Under the pieces are notes generated by a model. That model did no database searches, was not told where the DNA came from, and worked only from the letters and a program-made list of their open reading frames with translations. Positions 41,508 through 49,780 of a DNA stretch of 56,634 bases are shown here, one piece after another. The position numbers were made by a program, and so were the translations under genes. The stretch lies in the NCBI GenBank assembly GCA_003023405.1, contig PXST01000016.1, positions 1 to 56,634 on the forward strand. The letters run 5' to 3'. How positions within the stretch are numbered: the stretch's first letter is position 1; each line of letters begins with the position of its first letter. Origin of the DNA: Halobacteriales archaeon SW_8_68_21. GTDB taxonomy: Archaea > Halobacteriota > Halobacteria > Halobacteriales > Haloferacaceae.

Positions 41508-42548
41508 ATGGAAGCAGCCAGACTTCACGAATACACGGACGAGATGAGCAAGGGACTGGAGATCGACGAGGTCGACCGCCCGGCGGCGACCGGACCGGAC
41601 GACGTGATCGTCGAGGTCGAGGGTGCGGGGTGGTGTCAGACCGACAACCACATCATCGAGGGGATGTGGACAGAGTACGTGCCTCAGGAACTGCCGCTGA
41701 CTCTGGGCCACGAAAACGCGGGAACGGTCGTCGAAACGGGCGAAGGCGTGGAGATCGTCTCGGCCGGCGACCCGGTGATCTGTCACCCGGTCCAGACCTG
41801 TGGCACCTGTCGTCCCTGCCGGCTCGGCGAGACGATGTACTGCGAGAACGACGCGTTCAACGGGCTCACCCACGACGGCGGCTTCGCCGAGTACCTCCAC
41901 ACCAGCGAGCGGGCAGTCATCCCCCTGCCGAGCGGAGTCGAACCGATCGACATCGCGCCGCACGCCGACGCCGGCATCACCGCGTACCACGCCGTCAAGA
42001 AGGCGGTCGCGGAGCTGAACCCCGGCGACCACGCGGTCGTCGTCGGCGTCGGCGGACTCGGTCACATCGGCCTCCAGTGTCTCGACGCGATGAGCGCGGC
42101 GAAGATCACCGCGGTCGATCTCAAAGAGTCGGCGCTCGATCTGGCTGACGGGTACGGCGCGGATCATTTCGTCGACCCGTCCGAAGACGACGTGCCCGCC
42201 GAGATCGAGGCGATCACGGACGGCACGGGCGCGGCGCAGGTGCTCGACTTCGTCGGCGAGGACGTGACGACCGGCTACGCGCCCGACATCACCGCCGCCG
42301 GCGGTGACCACCACGTCGTCGGCTACGGTGGGCACGTCCACGAGCCGTCGCAGGCGCTGGTGAACGGCGAGTTCTCCTTCGTCGGCAACATCGTCGGCCG
42401 GTACGCGGAGCTTCAGGAGCTGGTCGCGCTCGTCGAGCAGGGCGACGTCGACCTCCACACGAGCCGGTACGACCTCGGCGAGATCAACGCGGTCGCAGAG
42501 AGGCTCGAACACCGGGAGATCGACGGTCGCGCCGTCATCACGCCCTGA
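41508..42548 (+). CDS. Zinc-dependent NAD(P) alcohol dehydrogenase
   Basis: A 346-residue MDR-family enzyme. Catalytic zinc ligands lie in 'GAGWCQTDNH' and 'TLGHENAGTV'. Structural zinc cysteines lie in 'VQTCGTCRPCRLGETMYC'. The Rossmann motif is 'VVGVGGLGHIGLQCL', followed by 'AVDLKES', whose Asp favours NAD. Such enzymes oxidise secondary or primary alcohols. With the divergent amidohydrolase and DUF59 genes it forms the accessory set of propane-type monooxygenases. A second, partial copy of its 3' end lies at 43989-44182. Confidence 0.92.
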   Translation: MEAARLHEYTDEMSKGLEIDEVDRPAATGPDDVIVEVEGAGWCQTDNHIIEGMWTEYVPQELPLTLGHENAGTVVETGEGVEIVSAGDPVICHPVQTCGTCRPCRLGETMYCENDAFNGLTHDGGFAEYLHTSERAVIPLPSGVEPIDIAPHADAGITAYHAVKKAVAELNPGDHAVVVGVGGLGHIGLQCLDAMSAAKITAVDLKESALDLADGYGADHFVDPSEDDVPAEIEAITDGTGAAQVLDFVGEDVTTGYAPDITAAGGDHHVVGYGGHVHEPSQALVNGEFSFVGNIVGRYAELQELVALVEQGDVDLHTSRYDLGEINAVAERLEHREIDGRAVITP

Positions 42549-42793
42549 AACCGGTGTCGGCGTCGGAACACCGACCCGGCGGCGGTGTTCGGATACGCGT
42601 GAGAGTAATACCTACTGAAGTACGTCTCGGAGCTGTGATCAGCGAAGTAGACCGGTTCAAAAGCGCGTCATCAGTAACTCATCTCCGGTCCAGATCACAG
42701 TGTGATCGCCAGTACGAATCGCAAGCCCGGCGACCTGACTGAGGTGGAACTCACGGACGCTGAAAGCATCCGCGAGCATTCAGCGAAACGGAC

Positions 42794-43243
42794 TCACTCC
42801 TCCCAGAAGGCGCGCTGTCGCTCTTCAATCTCCGTGATCACCATCGAGAGAACGTCCCGCCAATCCGCAGAATGGTCGGAATCTTCGCCCGGCGTCGGCG
42901 CATCCGGGCCAGGATGAACGTGATCTCGGAGATTGTGACGTGAGGGGTGGCGATCCCACCGGTGATCGAACGTTCCGCCTTCGTGGTCTTCGTGGTAGTG
43001 TAGCGAGAAGTCGCTGTTTTCGTACCACACTACCTCGAGATGCGCCTGTTGGACACCACTAGGATAAAACTGCGAATCGTACACGCACACCAGACGATCT
43101 GGTGCGAATTCGGGTTGTTCCTCAATGCGCACGAAGTGGTCGTCGGTGGCGAATCGATCCCTGATGACTTCGAGACGGTCGAAGTCGATCGGCGCACCAC
43201 TGCCGCCGTCGGTCGGATCATCGACGTCCTCCTCGTCAGTCAT
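42794..43243 (-). CDS. TumE-like toxin of a toxin-antitoxin pair (DUF6516 type)
   Basis: A 149-residue protein with 'SGVQQAHLEVVWYENSDFSL' followed by 'HYHEDHEGGTFDHRWDRHP' and 'HNLRDHVHPGPD'. This is the aromatic and His-rich pattern of archaeal TumE/DUF6516 proteins, described as the toxin partner of a winged-helix antitoxin. Its ATG overlaps the stop of the upstream gene by four bases (ATGA). The gene is 'normal' GC but lies on an island between two alcohol dehydrogenase ends. Toxicity here is inferred from family and context. Confidence 0.7.
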   Translation of the reverse strand: MTDEEDVDDPTDGGSGAPIDFDRLEVIRDRFATDDHFVRIEEQPEFAPDRLVCVYDSQFYPSGVQQAHLEVVWYENSDFSLHYHEDHEGGTFDHRWDRHPSRHNLRDHVHPGPDAPTPGEDSDHSADWRDVLSMVITEIEERQRAFWEE

Positions 43244-43815
43244 ACGGCCGTTCGCTCATCGACAGTCCCGTCGGAGCCCGTCGTGAGGGCGCGTTCGAGG
43301 AGAGTAATGCGCCGGCGAGCCGTCTTCCACGCGGATACGTCTTCCCACACGTTCTCGATCGACTGACCCGTCTCGGACGCGTGTACGGTAATGGACACCG
43401 ATTCCGGTGACGCCACCTCGAAGCGTTCACTGAGAGAGTCCGAACGCTCGGTTTCCTCCTTCAGGAACGTGAGGAGTTCGTCGTCGGAATACTCCTCTCG
43501 GAGTCGCTGGACACGACGCCAGTTGAGGTACTCTTGATTCCGCCGGTAAGTCGCCGGCGAGTCAGTGACCTGCGTGACGATTCCGAGCTGCTCAAACCAC
43601 TCTAGGTACTCGCGTGCCGCATCTACACCGCGTCCCGCGAGGTCGGCGACCTCACTTGCGGTTGCCGGCTCGTCCAGTCCGAGGACGGCGTCGAAGAAGT
43701 CATCACGAGTGCGCTTACCACGGACGAGATCTTTTGGGTCAGTCAAAGAGTCGAAATCCGGGGGATCACGGTTTTCCTCGGAGTTCGTCTTGATTTCGGG
43801 GGACGGTTCCTCCAT
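43240..43815 (-). CDS. Winged-helix antitoxin-like protein (DUF7342 type)
   Basis: A 191-residue protein. A winged-helix region occupies about residues 30-100 ('KRTRDDFFDAVLGLDEPATA', 'EVADLAGRGVDAAREYLEWF'), followed by a helical C-terminal region ('DELLTFLKEETERSDSL', 'ARRRITLLERALTTGSDG'). Proteins of this type regularly precede TumE-like genes in haloarchaea and probably act as antitoxin and repressor. ATG at 43815; coupled to the downstream gene by ATGA overlap. A palindrome sits just upstream of its promoter. Confidence 0.7.
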   Translation of the reverse strand: MEEPSPEIKTNSEENRDPPDFDSLTDPKDLVRGKRTRDDFFDAVLGLDEPATASEVADLAGRGVDAAREYLEWFEQLGIVTQVTDSPATYRRNQEYLNWRRVQRLREEYSDDELLTFLKEETERSDSLSERFEVASPESVSITVHASETGQSIENVWEDVSAWKTARRRITLLERALTTGSDGTVDERTAV

Positions 43816-43837
43816 ACCTACTGTGTCACATTAAGAC

Positions 43838-43869
43838 GGAATAAATCTTTTTGTCACGGTATATACCGT
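43838..43869 (-). promoter_or_regulatory. Promoter and palindromic operator of the toxin-antitoxin pair
   Basis: On the reverse strand a TATA-like AAAGATTTAT (43840-43849) lies about 25-34 bp before the antitoxin ATG. Directly upstream is the perfect 14-bp palindrome ACGGTATATACCGT (43856-43869), at the BRE position. This is a good candidate for antitoxin autoregulation. Confidence 0.5.
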
Positions 43870-43988
43870 TTACTTCGTCAATCAGTCGAGAGAATTGAGA
43901 TCGCGAACGAGAGCACCGACCGCGAAAGCCGAACTCTCGGACAACGGGTTTGCTATCGATCACGAGCAGCTTGAGCAGCTCTGTCATC

Positions 43989-44182
43989 GGCTACGGCGGG
44001 CACGTCCACGAGCCGTCGCAGGCGCTGGTGAACGGCGAGCTCTCCTTCGTCGGCAACATCGTCGGCCGGTACGACCTCGGCGAGATCAACGCGGTCGCAG
44101 AGCGGATCGAACGCCGGGATATCGACGATCGCGCCGTCATCACGCCCTGAGACCGGTGCCGGCGTCGGAACACCGACCCGGC
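43989..44182 (+). pseudogene. Second alcohol dehydrogenase 3' end, internally deleted
   Basis: The sequence parallels 42321-42580 (adh codons from 'GYGGHVHEPSQALVNGE' to the stop, plus about 32 bp beyond) with scattered substitutions such as Glu-Phe to Glu-Leu and 'RLEHREIDG' to 'RIERRDIDD'. A 66-bp deletion between two CCGGTACG copies removes 22 codons. No start or N-terminal domain exists. The substitutions indicate a diverged paralogue, not a fresh copy. With the intact gene it flanks the toxin-antitoxin island. The 43870-43988 stretch before it holds no recognisable gene. Confidence 0.85.
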
Positions 44183-44220
44183 TCAGAAAAGTTTTGTCGA
44201 TGGACGCGAGCGTGCCGTCG

Positions 44221-44577
44221 ATGGACCGCAGAGCCCTCCTATCCGGTGTCGGCGGATCTCTCGTCGCGCTCTCGGGGTGCGCCGGGGGCGACGCCGGCCT
44301 TGGTCCGGCGGCGAACGGAACGGAAGACGCTCCGATCGGTGACGGCGACGACCCGAGCGCGTCCCTCGGCGTCGAACTCCAGACCGTCCCGCACGTCGTC
44401 ACGACGTACGAACCGTCCCGGAGCCGCGGGATCGACCCAGAACACGTCGTCCCCGAGTCGCTCCCCGCGGGGATCCACGTGAGCCGCGGCCTGTTTCTGC
44501 TCTCGTGGGGCGTGCCCGGCCAGACCCCGGAAGAGCACGGGTCGTATCCGTTCGAGGTGGAAATCGCGATCGAGTGA
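44221..44577 (+). CDS. Small haloarchaeal lipoprotein
   Basis: A protein of 118 residues with the signal MDRRALLSGVGGSLVALSGC, giving a lipobox Leu-Ser-Gly-Cys and Cys20 as the lipidation site. The mature part is short and has 'SRGLFLLSWGVPGQTPEEHG', with no known motif. A TATA-like GAAAAGTTTTG (44185-44195) about 27 bp before 44221 supports this ATG over the one at 44200. Function unknown. Confidence 0.7.
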   Translation: MDRRALLSGVGGSLVALSGCAGGDAGLGPAANGTEDAPIGDGDDPSASLGVELQTVPHVVTTYEPSRSRGIDPEHVVPESLPAGIHVSRGLFLLSWGVPGQTPEEHGSYPFEVEIAIE

Positions 44578-44661
44578 GCGAGGTCCGGGTCCCGCAGAGG
44601 AGACACAAGCGAGCGGTTCTCCCACGAAAAGAACTTTATTCGGGATCCACGACGATCGTAT

Positions 44662-45144
44662 ATGAACGACTCTCGCCGACGACCGACGGCGTTCGCGTTC
44701 GCAACGCGGTGGTCGTTGCTCGCCGGAGTCTACTCGTTCTGTTGTGCCGCGCTTACCGCCTTCTTCCTCTCCAGCGTGCTCGACGTGTTCGCCGACGTGA
44801 TCGGCCTTCCGGCCGCGTTTGCGGTGCCGATCCTCGCGGCCCCGGCGTTCCCCGCCGGCGCGTCCGTCTGGTGGGCGCTCGTCGAACGACGGGGAACCGT
44901 CACGTACCTCCGCGGGGCCGCGTTCGGACTGCTCACCGCGCTCGTCACCGGACTCGTCTGGACCGTGCGATTCGTCTCCGTCTGGAGCACGGAGATGCTC
45001 GCCGCCGGCCCCGTGCGACTACTCGTCGGGTTCGTGTTCGGTGCGGTCGCCGTCGCGGGCGTCCTCGTCGGCTTCCCGATCACGTACGTCCGCCGGCGGA
45101 ACCGAGCGCCGGCCGACGGCCCCGCAACCGCTAAATCCTTGTGA
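44662..45144 (+). CDS. Four-helix membrane protein, unknown
   Basis: A 160-residue protein with four clear hydrophobic helices (about residues 18-45, 50-72, 82-105, 115-140) and short charged ends. No conserved motif is recognised. ATG at 44662. It sits 22 bp before the E1-alpha gene, so the two may share a transcript. Confidence 0.65.
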   Translation: MNDSRRRPTAFAFATRWSLLAGVYSFCCAALTAFFLSSVLDVFADVIGLPAAFAVPILAAPAFPAGASVWWALVERRGTVTYLRGAAFGLLTALVTGLVWTVRFVSVWSTEMLAAGPVRLLVGFVFGAVAVAGVLVGFPITYVRRRNRAPADGPATAKSL

Positions 45145-45166
45145 CCGGCCCGCACACTAATCGCCA

Positions 45167-46327
45167 ATGAATGAGAACGGCGCTGACGCGCCCGGCTCCA
45201 CCGACCCGGTGACCGATCCCCTCGCGGACGAGGATATCTATCGCGTCCTCGACGCGGACGGCCGGCCCCTGCCGGACGCGACGGTCCCCGACCTCTCTGA
45301 CGACGAGTTCCGGGCGATCTACCACGACTTGGTCACCACGCGCCGGTTCGACGAGCGCGCGGTCAGCCTCCAGCGACAGGGGCGGATCGGGACGTACGCG
45401 CCCTGCGCGGGTCAGGAGGGCTCGGCGGTCGGGTCGACCCACGCGCTCGCGGCCGACGATCTCATCTCCTACCAGTACCGTGAACACGGCGCGGCCGTCG
45501 TCCGCGACCTTCTCTCCGAGTACCTCCCCTACTGGATGGGCCACGAGTCCGGGACCGAGGCGATCGCCGACGGGAACGTCTTCCCGCTGAACATCGGGAT
45601 CGCGGCGCACCTCCCGCACGCGGTCGGCGCGGCGTGGGCGTTCGACCACCGGGAGGAAGACCGGGTCGTCGCCTGTCACTTCGGGGACGGCGCGACGAGC
45701 CAGGGCGACTTCCACGAGGCGATGAACTTCGCGGGCGTGTTCGACACGCCGACCGTGTTCTGCTGTCACAACAACGGCTGGGCCATCTCGACCCCCGAGT
45801 CGCGCCAGACCGCGACCGACACCTTCGCGCGGAAGGCGACCGCCTACGGCTTCGACGGCGTCCGCGTCGACGGCATGGACCCGCTCGCGAGCTACGCGGT
45901 CACGCGGGAGGCGGCCGAGCGGGCGAGATCGGACGGCGACGGCGGAGACGGGGGAGACGCCCCGCACCCGACCCTGATCGAGTTCGTCGAGTACCGGTTC
46001 GGCGCGCACACCACCGCAGACGACCCGAGCGCCTACCGCGACCCGGACGACGTTGACCCGTGGCGCACGCTCGACCCGATCGACCGCATGGAGGTGTTCC
46101 TCCGCGAGACCGGTCGGATCGACGCTGAGGGAGTCGCTGCCGCGTGGGACGAGGCGGACGAGGTCGTCGCCGACGCGATCGATTTCGCCGAGTCCGTCAA
46201 GGCCGATCCGAGCGACATGTTCGACCACGCCTACGCCGACCTCCCGCCCGAGATCCGCCGCCAGCGCGACGAACTGCTCGCGGCTATCGACGACCACGGC
46301 GAGGAGGCGTTCCTTCGCGAGGAGTGA
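45167..46327 (+). CDS. 2-oxoacid dehydrogenase E1 component, alpha subunit (solitary)
   Basis: A 386-residue thiamine-diphosphate enzyme. The ThDP motif is 'CHFGDGATSQGDFHEAMNF' ending in 'HNNGWAIS', and 'GRIGTYAPCAGQEGSAVGS' and 'FVEYRFGAHTTADDP' are typical of E1-alpha. With an E1-beta it decarboxylates pyruvate or branched-chain 2-oxoacids. Neither E1-beta, E2 nor E3 follows here: vapBC comes next. It must therefore use subunits coded elsewhere, or be an orphan paralogue. Confidence 0.9.
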   Translation: MNENGADAPGSTDPVTDPLADEDIYRVLDADGRPLPDATVPDLSDDEFRAIYHDLVTTRRFDERAVSLQRQGRIGTYAPCAGQEGSAVGSTHALAADDLISYQYREHGAAVVRDLLSEYLPYWMGHESGTEAIADGNVFPLNIGIAAHLPHAVGAAWAFDHREEDRVVACHFGDGATSQGDFHEAMNFAGVFDTPTVFCCHNNGWAISTPESRQTATDTFARKATAYGFDGVRVDGMDPLASYAVTREAAERARSDGDGGDGGDAPHPTLIEFVEYRFGAHTTADDPSAYRDPDDVDPWRTLDPIDRMEVFLRETGRIDAEGVAAAWDEADEVVADAIDFAESVKADPSDMFDHAYADLPPEIRRQRDELLAAIDDHGEEAFLREE

Positions 46328-46341
46328 GCTTCCGTAGCAAG

Positions 46342-46351
46342 ATATTAATAG
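46342..46351 (+). promoter_or_regulatory. Predicted vapB TATA box
   Basis: ATATTAATAG lies 26-35 bp before the vapB ATG, just after the E1-alpha stop. It suggests that vapBC has its own promoter and a short leader. Confidence 0.45.
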
Positions 46352-46376
46352 TAAGATAGACCATGTCCAGTAAGGA

Positions 46377-46646
46377 ATGCCAATCTCGAAAGATGCTACG
46401 GTCACGAGTAAGGGGCAGGTGACAATACCGAAACGGATCCGGGACGAACTGGACATCGACGCCGGAACGGAGGTTGAGTTCGTTCTCGAAGCGGACGGAA
46501 CGATCAGCGTCCGTCCGAAGAGACCACCGATGGATCGACTCCGGGAAATCAAAGAACAGCTGGCGGAGCGTGACGTTGATGTCGAACAGATGCGAAGCGA
46601 TTCCAAAGACCAGTGGCAGTCGAAGCACGAGGAGCATAGGGAGTGA
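46377..46646 (+). CDS. vapB: AbrB/MazE-type antitoxin VapB
   Basis: An 89-residue protein with an N-terminal swapped-hairpin AbrB DNA-binding domain ('ATVTSKGQVTIPKRIRDEL', 'EFVLEADGTISVRPK') and a charged C-terminal half that should wrap the toxin. It overlaps vapC by four bases (GTGA). Antitoxins of this kind neutralise the PIN toxin and repress their own promoter. Confidence 0.9.
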   Translation: MPISKDATVTSKGQVTIPKRIRDELDIDAGTEVEFVLEADGTISVRPKRPPMDRLREIKEQLAERDVDVEQMRSDSKDQWQSKHEEHRE

Positions 46647-47059
46647 TATTCCTCGACTCGTGGGTCTGGCTGGAATACGTCTTCAGCGGTGACAAAGAGC
46701 AGGCGGCCGAATCGGCGATCCAGCGAGCGAACACGGCCATGGAGGGTGGTCTCATCGCGCCGACAACGATCGTAGAGGTATCGTACAGGGTTCGCGTGGT
46801 CGAAGGCGAGCGAACCGCGCGAGAGACCGTCCGTGCGATCCACGACTACGAGTATATCGAGAGCGTTCCTTTGGTCGACGATATCGCCGAGCGTGCCGCG
46901 GAACTCCGGTTCAAATACTACGTCCCCGGAGAAAGAGAACTCTCCTACGCGGACGCGATCCACCTCGCGACTGCTGTAGAACACGAGGAATGTGATACGC
47001 TCTGTTCCGGCGATCCGGACTTCGAAAACGTCGACGAAATCGGGACGACTATCTTATAA
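46643..47059 (+). CDS. vapC: PIN-domain toxin VapC
   Basis: A 138-residue PIN-domain protein. The acidic active-site residues are visible: 'FLDSWVWLEY' (first Asp), 'IVEVSYRVR' (Glu), 'LSYADAIHLATA' (Asp) and 'CSGDPDFENV' (final Asp). VapC toxins cut tRNA or rRNA when free of VapB. It starts at GTG 46643 inside the vapB stop. The last six bases overlap the end of the convergent oxidoreductase gene. Confidence 0.92.
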   Translation: MIFLDSWVWLEYVFSGDKEQAAESAIQRANTAMEGGLIAPTTIVEVSYRVRVVEGERTARETVRAIHDYEYIESVPLVDDIAERAAELRFKYYVPGERELSYADAIHLATAVEHEECDTLCSGDPDFENVDEIGTTIL

Positions 47060-48376
47060 ATACGACTCCGCCATCCCCGCCGCCGTCCGACCGCTCTCTA
47101 ACGCGCCCTGTATCGACGACCACTCCGTGTAGTCGCCCGCGAGGACGACCGGCCCCTCTGGGTCGTCCGGGTCCGGGAGACCGGCGTGGACGCCCGGGGG
47201 CTGCGCGAACTGCGCGAACCGGATCCGGTGGACGTCGACGGTCTCAAGCGAGTCGAACTCGTGGTCTGGGAACCACGCCGCCAGGGCGTCGCGGGCGTCG
47301 TCCCGGAGCGCGTCCGCGTCGCGGTCGAGCGCGGCCTCGCCGAGGAACGTCGCCGCGAGCAGCACGCGGTCGTCGGGCGCGTACTCGGGCGCGACCTCCG
47401 ACATCGGGATCACGGCGTTCGGGGACTCCGACGCGGCGTTGAGAAGGATCCGCTCGCCCGTCTCGAACGACTCGCTCGTTGGGAGCGCATACCACCCGGT
47501 GACGTTCGGCACGCCCTCGGTCGGGACCGACTTGACGCCCGTGAGCCGCTGGGCCTCCGGCGGCGAGGCGGCGACGACGACCGCGTCCGTCTCCCGGGTC
47601 GAGCCGTCCGACAGCTCGACGGTCGCGCCCTCGGCCTCGCCGCGGCCGGTCCAGAACGGGATCCGTCCCCCGCCCGCGACCCGGACCGACTCGACGAACT
47701 CGCCGGTCCGGACCTCGACGCCGGCCTCGCGGGCGCGGTCGGCGAGCGCGGCCGGGAACGCCGCCATCCCGTCGGCGGGCACGCCTATCGACCCGCGGCC
47801 CATGGCGCGGAACGTGTACTCGAAGACGTGCTTCGAGGTCGACAGCGTCCGGTCCAGCGTGATCCCGCCGTAAAACGGCTCGACGAAGTTCGTCAGGTAG
47901 TCGTCGGCGAACCCCCAGTCGCGGAGGTACTCGCGGATCGACGCGTCCGAGCCCGCGAAGAAGTCGCCGTCGTCCCGCTGCGAGAGGTCGTACCGGAGCG
48001 CGAGGGTGCGGAGCTTGTCCGAGAAGGACACCTCGTCGTTCAGGAGAGACGGAATCGCGCCGAGCGGGTCCCGGAGGGGGTCGGAAAGCGTCGAGCGCGA
48101 CCCCGGACGGCAGATAGTCGCGCCGGGCGCGAACGTCCGGAGGTCGAGGTCGTCGAGGCGGTCGGGTCCCAGCTCGCGCTCGACGGCGGGGTAGCTCGAA
48201 AACAGCACCTGAAAGCCGCGGTCGAGCGTGAACCCGTCGACGGTCTCCGTCCGCACCCGGCCGCCGACCTCGGGCCGTCGCTCGTACAGCGTCACGTCCG
48301 CGCCCGCCTCGGCGAGTCGGGCCGCGGCGACGAGACCGCTCAGCCCGCCGCCGACCACGGTGGCGTCTCCGTCCAT
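47054..48376 (-). CDS. FAD-dependent amine-oxidase-like oxidoreductase
   Basis: A 440-residue flavoprotein. The N-terminal dinucleotide motif is 'TVVGGGLSGLVAAARLAEAG', then 'YERRPEVGGRVRTETVDGF'. The C-terminal FAD contact is 'VLAGDYTEWSSIQGALESG'. It belongs to the amine oxidase/protoporphyrinogen oxidase/desaturase-like family; the substrate is unknown, and a carotenoid or cyclic amine is possible. ATG at 48376. Confidence 0.88.
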   Translation of the reverse strand: MDGDATVVGGGLSGLVAAARLAEAGADVTLYERRPEVGGRVRTETVDGFTLDRGFQVLFSSYPAVERELGPDRLDDLDLRTFAPGATICRPGSRSTLSDPLRDPLGAIPSLLNDEVSFSDKLRTLALRYDLSQRDDGDFFAGSDASIREYLRDWGFADDYLTNFVEPFYGGITLDRTLSTSKHVFEYTFRAMGRGSIGVPADGMAAFPAALADRAREAGVEVRTGEFVESVRVAGGGRIPFWTGRGEAEGATVELSDGSTRETDAVVVAASPPEAQRLTGVKSVPTEGVPNVTGWYALPTSESFETGERILLNAASESPNAVIPMSEVAPEYAPDDRVLLAATFLGEAALDRDADALRDDARDALAAWFPDHEFDSLETVDVHRIRFAQFAQPPGVHAGLPDPDDPEGPVVLAGDYTEWSSIQGALESGRTAAGMAESYL

Positions 48377-48609
48377 GCGTGTGGGTTCGGCTCGTGGGCT
48401 TATAAGCGGCGGCAGGACAGGACGACGATCCTCGTTTCGGTGACAACGGCTATGCCTTGCCGCGCCGCAACCGGCGTGTGGACGGAACTCGCACCGGGCG
48501 CTGGCTGTCTCTCGCTCTCGTCCCGCTCGGAGGCGCGCGCCATTGCGACTGTTTCCGTTTTCGACGCCTGAGTGCGAAGCGATTAGTCGCCGCCGCCGCA
48601 AGGTTCGAT

Positions 48610-49750
48610 ATGGAGACGACCGAGACCACGCCGGCGTTCCGCGGCCTGAAGAGCCGCGCGTCGGGCCGGGTCCACGAGACGGCCGACGCGACGACCATCG
48701 ACGCCGACGAGCGGGCGCGCGGACTCGACCCCGCGTACGACTACGACGCGGTCGATCCGGACGCGCTGTTCGACCCCGCGGCCCGCGGGGGGAGCGGCGA
48801 CGCCCGGACCGCGCCCGCGACCGCCCGCGGCCACTGGCGCGGTGTACGTCAAAGACGAGGGTCGGAACCCAACCGGGACCGTCCTCGATCGCGGCCTCTC
48901 GCTCGCGATGACCGCGGTGGCCGACCGGGTCGCGGACGGGGCAGACGTCGAGCCGCTCGTCTGCGCCAGCCCCGGCAACGCCGGGCAGTCGATGGCGGCG
49001 TACGCGGGCCGGGCGGACCTGCGGTCGTACGCGTTCGTCCCCTCCCGCTGTGCGTTCTCGAACAAGTCGATGACGAACGTCCACGGCGGGGAGATGCGGG
49101 TGGTCGGCGGGCGCTTCCCCGACGCGGCCGCCGCGGTCGACGAGCAGCTGGAGACGGAGTACACCGACCTCGGCGCGTTCGTCACGCCGTACCGCCACGA
49201 GGGCGCGAAGACGGTCGCGTTCGAGCTCGTCGCCGACCTCGGCGACGCGCCGGATGTCGTCGTCGTCCCGACCGGCTCCGGCGAGGTCGTCGCCGGCGTT
49301 CACAAGGGATTCGTCGAACTCGACCGGATCGGGGCGATCGACGGGACCCCGCGCGTCGTTGTCGCGCAGGCGTCTGGCTGCGCGCCGATCGCGGCCGCCG
49401 TCGAGCGCGGCCTCGTGGAGCCGGAGCCGTGGGAGACGCCCGACACGATCTGCGGCGAGTTGGAAATCCCGAACCCCGCCGGCGGCGGCGCGGCGGTCGA
49501 GGCGGTCGAGGAGAGCGACGGAGCCGCGGTCGGCGTGGATGACGACGACATCCTCGCGAGCGCGGTCGCGGTGGCGCAAAACGAGGTCGTCGAGACCGGC
49601 GCGACGGGCGGCGCGGCCCCCGCCGGCGCGTGGGCGCTCGCAGAGGACGGGTCCCTCGACGGCGACGAGACCGTCGTGCTGCTCAACAGCGACGCCGGGC
49701 TGAAGACGCCCGACGTCCTCCGCAGCCACCTGATGGGACAGGGAATTTAA
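48610..49750 (+). pseudogene. Threonine-synthase-like PLP gene, disrupted and lacking the PLP lysine
   Basis: The frame from ATG 48610 encodes a ThrC-like N-terminus ('FRGLKSRASGRVHE', 'LDPAYDYDAVDPDALFD') without the expected zinc cysteines. Homology then moves to another frame by about 48835 ('GAVYVKDEGRNPTGT') and runs to TAA at 49750 with 'ASPGNAGQSMAAYAGRADL' and 'VVVPTGSGEVVAGVHKGF'. About 30-40 residues expected between are missing. The PLP-lysine motif, usually FKDRG, reads VLDRG, so the Schiff-base Lys is Leu. It is most likely a decayed gene. The 302-codon C-terminal frame could still be translated from GTG 48842. Confidence 0.75.
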
Positions 49751-49780
49751 AAAGAACCGTCCGTCGGAGACCGAGTCAGC

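Noticed and set aside
42549..42580. Stem-loop just after adh considered as a mobile element end
   Set aside because: The same sequence follows the second adh end, so it is part of the duplicated segment and may be a terminator. There is no target duplication.
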